A DNA stretch of 39,154 nt, from the NCBI GenBank assembly GCA_021804595.1, contig JAJZHH010000007.1:4876-44029 (forward strand). Direction: 5' to 3'. Positions 37,142 to 39,154 of the stretch are shown piece after piece; the first letter of the stretch is position 1, and each line of letters begins with the position of its first letter. Both the position numbers and the translations under genes were made by a program. The DNA comes from Pseudomonadota bacterium (GTDB taxonomy: Bacteria; Pseudomonadota; Gammaproteobacteria; Burkholderiales; Burkholderiaceae_C). The notes beneath the pieces were generated by a model that worked only from the letters and a program-made list of their open reading frames with translations, did no database searches and was not told the DNA's origin.

Positions 37142-38851
37142 TCAGAGCGCGAACACGTACAGCGTGCCGCCGCGCGGGACGTCCTTGGTCATCGTGGCCA
37201 TCGGGCCGCCCCAGATCGGGTTGGCGCCGCCGTAGCCGGCCAGGATCGCGACGTACTCCTTGCCGCCGGCTTCGAACACCGCCGGCTGCGCGATGATGCC
37301 GCTGGCCAGCTTCGGGCTCTTCCACAGCACCTTGCCGGTCTTGGTATCGAAGGCGTACAGATGGCCCTTGAGCGAACCGGAGAAGGCGATGCCGCCCGCG
37401 GTCGCGGTCACGCCGCCGTTCCACGGCATCTTGCTCCAGTGACCCCAGACCTTCTTGCCGGTATCGACGTCGATCCCCTGCACTTCGCCATAGCCCTTGC
37501 TGCCCGGCTCGGGAACGATGCCGAAGCCTTCGCCCAGGTAAGGCAGGCCCTGCATATAGCTGACCTTGGTGCCGTTGTAGCTGCCGCAGGCGTGCAGCGT
37601 CGGCACCACGGCGATGTGCGTCGCCGGGTCATACGCCATCGACCACCAGTTCTTGCCGCCGAGGAACTCGGGGCAGGTCTTGATCGTCTTGCCCACCGTC
37701 GGATACTTCTTCGGGTTGTTGATCGAGTTGCCGTCCTTGTCGTAGCCGAGCACTGAAGTGGCCTTGACGAAGGGCTTGGCGTAGATCAGCTTGCCGGTAT
37801 CGCGATCGATCGCGATGAAATAGCCGTTGCGGTCGGCGTGGATCAACGCGTTGTAGTCCTTGCCCTGGTACTTGATGCGGGCCTGGATCGCGGTGTTGAC
37901 GCCGTCGTAGTCCCACGAATCGTGCTGGGTGTACTGGAAGGCCCAGTTGATGTCGCCGTTGCCGGCGTTCATCGCCAGCACCGAGTCGGAGTACAGGTTC
38001 TTGCCCGGACGCAGCTCGGCCAGCCACGGGCCGGGATTGCCCACGCCCCAGTACAGCTCCTTCTTCACCGGGTCGTAGGTGCCGGTGATCCAGGACGCAC
38101 CGCCGCCGTGCTGGTACATGCCCTTGGGCCAGGTGTCGCCACCCTTCTCGCTGGGCGAAGGAATCGTGTAGCGCTTCCAGACCTGGTCACCGGTCTTCGC
38201 GCTCAGCGCCTCGATGAAGCCGCGCGCGCCGTACTCGCCGCCCGAGTTGCCGACGACGATGTTGCCGTCGACCGCGAGCGGCGCCAGCGAGAAGGCGTAG
38301 CCGATGCCCGGATCGACCAGCTGCTTGCGCCAGTTGAGCTTGCCGCTGGTCGCGTCGAGCGAGACCACGTCGCCATCAAGCATGGCCTCGAACACATCGT
38401 TGCCGTACACCGCGACGCCACGGTTGACCACGTCGCAGCACACGGTCTTGAACGCGATCGGCTTCAGCGCCGGGTCGTAGCTCCACAGCTTCTTGCCCGA
38501 AGTCGCGTCGAAGGCGTAGACGTGGTCCTTCGGCGTCGACACGAACAGATAGTGGCCGTTGACGATCGGCGTGGCCTCGAAGCCCTGCGTCAGGTCGGCC
38601 GGGAACTTGTACGACCACGCCAGCTTCAGGTCCTTCGCGTTGGCCGCGTCGATCTGCTTGGCCGGCGAGTAGCTGTGGCCTTCGTAGCCGTGGTAATAGG
38701 TCAGCCAGTTGGTGCTGTGCGCGGCGTTGTCCAGGCGGGCCTGGGTCACGGCGGGATAGTCGGCGGCCAGCGCGGTGCTGGCCAGCAGCAGGCCCAGCGC
38801 GGCTACCGCGGCGTGACGCCCGTGTCGAGCGTCTCGGCGGGAATGCTTCAT
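37142..38851 (-). CDS. PQQ-dependent alcohol dehydrogenase, putatively lanthanide-dependent (ExaF/PedH-like)
   Basis: ATG at 38851 with AAAAGGAGACAACC upstream; signal peptide; adjacent Cys FKTVCCDVVNRG; GNPGPW; HDSWDYDGVN with D-Y-D; repeated quinoprotein blades (DTGKKVWG, DTKTGKVLWKS). Confidence 0.93.
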   Translation of the reverse strand: MKHSRRDARHGRHAAVAALGLLLASTALAADYPAVTQARLDNAAHSTNWLTYYHGYEGHSYSPAKQIDAANAKDLKLAWSYKFPADLTQGFEATPIVNGHYLFVSTPKDHVYAFDATSGKKLWSYDPALKPIAFKTVCCDVVNRGVAVYGNDVFEAMLDGDVVSLDATSGKLNWRKQLVDPGIGYAFSLAPLAVDGNIVVGNSGGEYGARGFIEALSAKTGDQVWKRYTIPSPSEKGGDTWPKGMYQHGGGASWITGTYDPVKKELYWGVGNPGPWLAELRPGKNLYSDSVLAMNAGNGDINWAFQYTQHDSWDYDGVNTAIQARIKYQGKDYNALIHADRNGYFIAIDRDTGKLIYAKPFVKATSVLGYDKDGNSINNPKKYPTVGKTIKTCPEFLGGKNWWSMAYDPATHIAVVPTLHACGSYNGTKVSYMQGLPYLGEGFGIVPEPGSKGYGEVQGIDVDTGKKVWGHWSKMPWNGGVTATAGGIAFSGSLKGHLYAFDTKTGKVLWKSPKLASGIIAQPAVFEAGGKEYVAILAGYGGANPIWGGPMATMTKDVPRGGTLYVFAL

Positions 38852-39027
38852 GGTTGTCTCCTTTTCAGAGGTATGCATCGGAACTTCTCGGCTTGCGTCG
38901 CCTGTGTCCGGCGACTGCTTGGTTTTTTCAGAGAGTGAGCAAGGAATGGCGGTCGATCGGCCTCCTCGGGCATGTGGATGGAACGACGCCGCTGTGCCCC
39001 CGGCGGCGTCGTGCTGCGAGCGGTTGC

Positions 39028-39046
39028 GGCCGGGCATGGCCCGGCC
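39028..39046. terminator. Stem-loop just after the aldehyde dehydrogenase gene
   Basis: GGCCGGGC-ATG-GCCCGGCC, perfect 8-bp arms, about 11 nt past the ALDH stop in its reading direction; no U-tract. Confidence 0.45.
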
Positions 39047-39057
39047 CTGGGGCGGCG

Positions 39058-39154
<97 letters not shown>

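Overview
The window is a GC-rich, gene-dense bacterial chromosome segment, probably betaproteobacterial (Burkholderiales-like, judged only from gene content and composition). I could not recognise any tRNA, rRNA, CRISPR array, IS element or prophage. About 32 coding regions are supportable. They include three large c-di-GMP proteins, a DUF6502/DUF5666 pair, DUF2917/LysR, rhodanese, MOSC, a PuuA/PuuB-like pair, ilvD, a DUF2946-like protein with an OprC/NosA-type copper TonB receptor, a soluble MCP next to a bacteriohemerythrin, an OYE-family flavin oxidoreductase, DUF1330, an IF-1 paralogue, a polar amino acid ABC transporter, an orphan family-1 solute-binding protein, a HAD dehalogenase, arfB, an FMN reductase, and a right-hand minus-strand locus. 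That locus runs aldehyde dehydrogenase (cut by the edge), PQQ alcohol dehydrogenase, a fused XoxJ-like/cytochrome c protein, TonB receptor, TonB receptor. The best candidate for an undescribed system is this right-hand locus. The PQQ dehydrogenase carries the D-Y-D signature associated with lanthanide-dependent enzymes, the expected separate XoxJ and XoxG functions appear to be one polypeptide, and that polypeptide is ATGA-coupled to a TonB receptor that may be a metal or metallophore importer. The second candidate is a solute-sensing c-di-GMP phosphodiesterase with a degenerate GGDEF (SGDSF), followed 21 nt later by an orphan binding protein and divergent from an amino acid ABC transporter. 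All assignments come from reading the translations; no database search was run.
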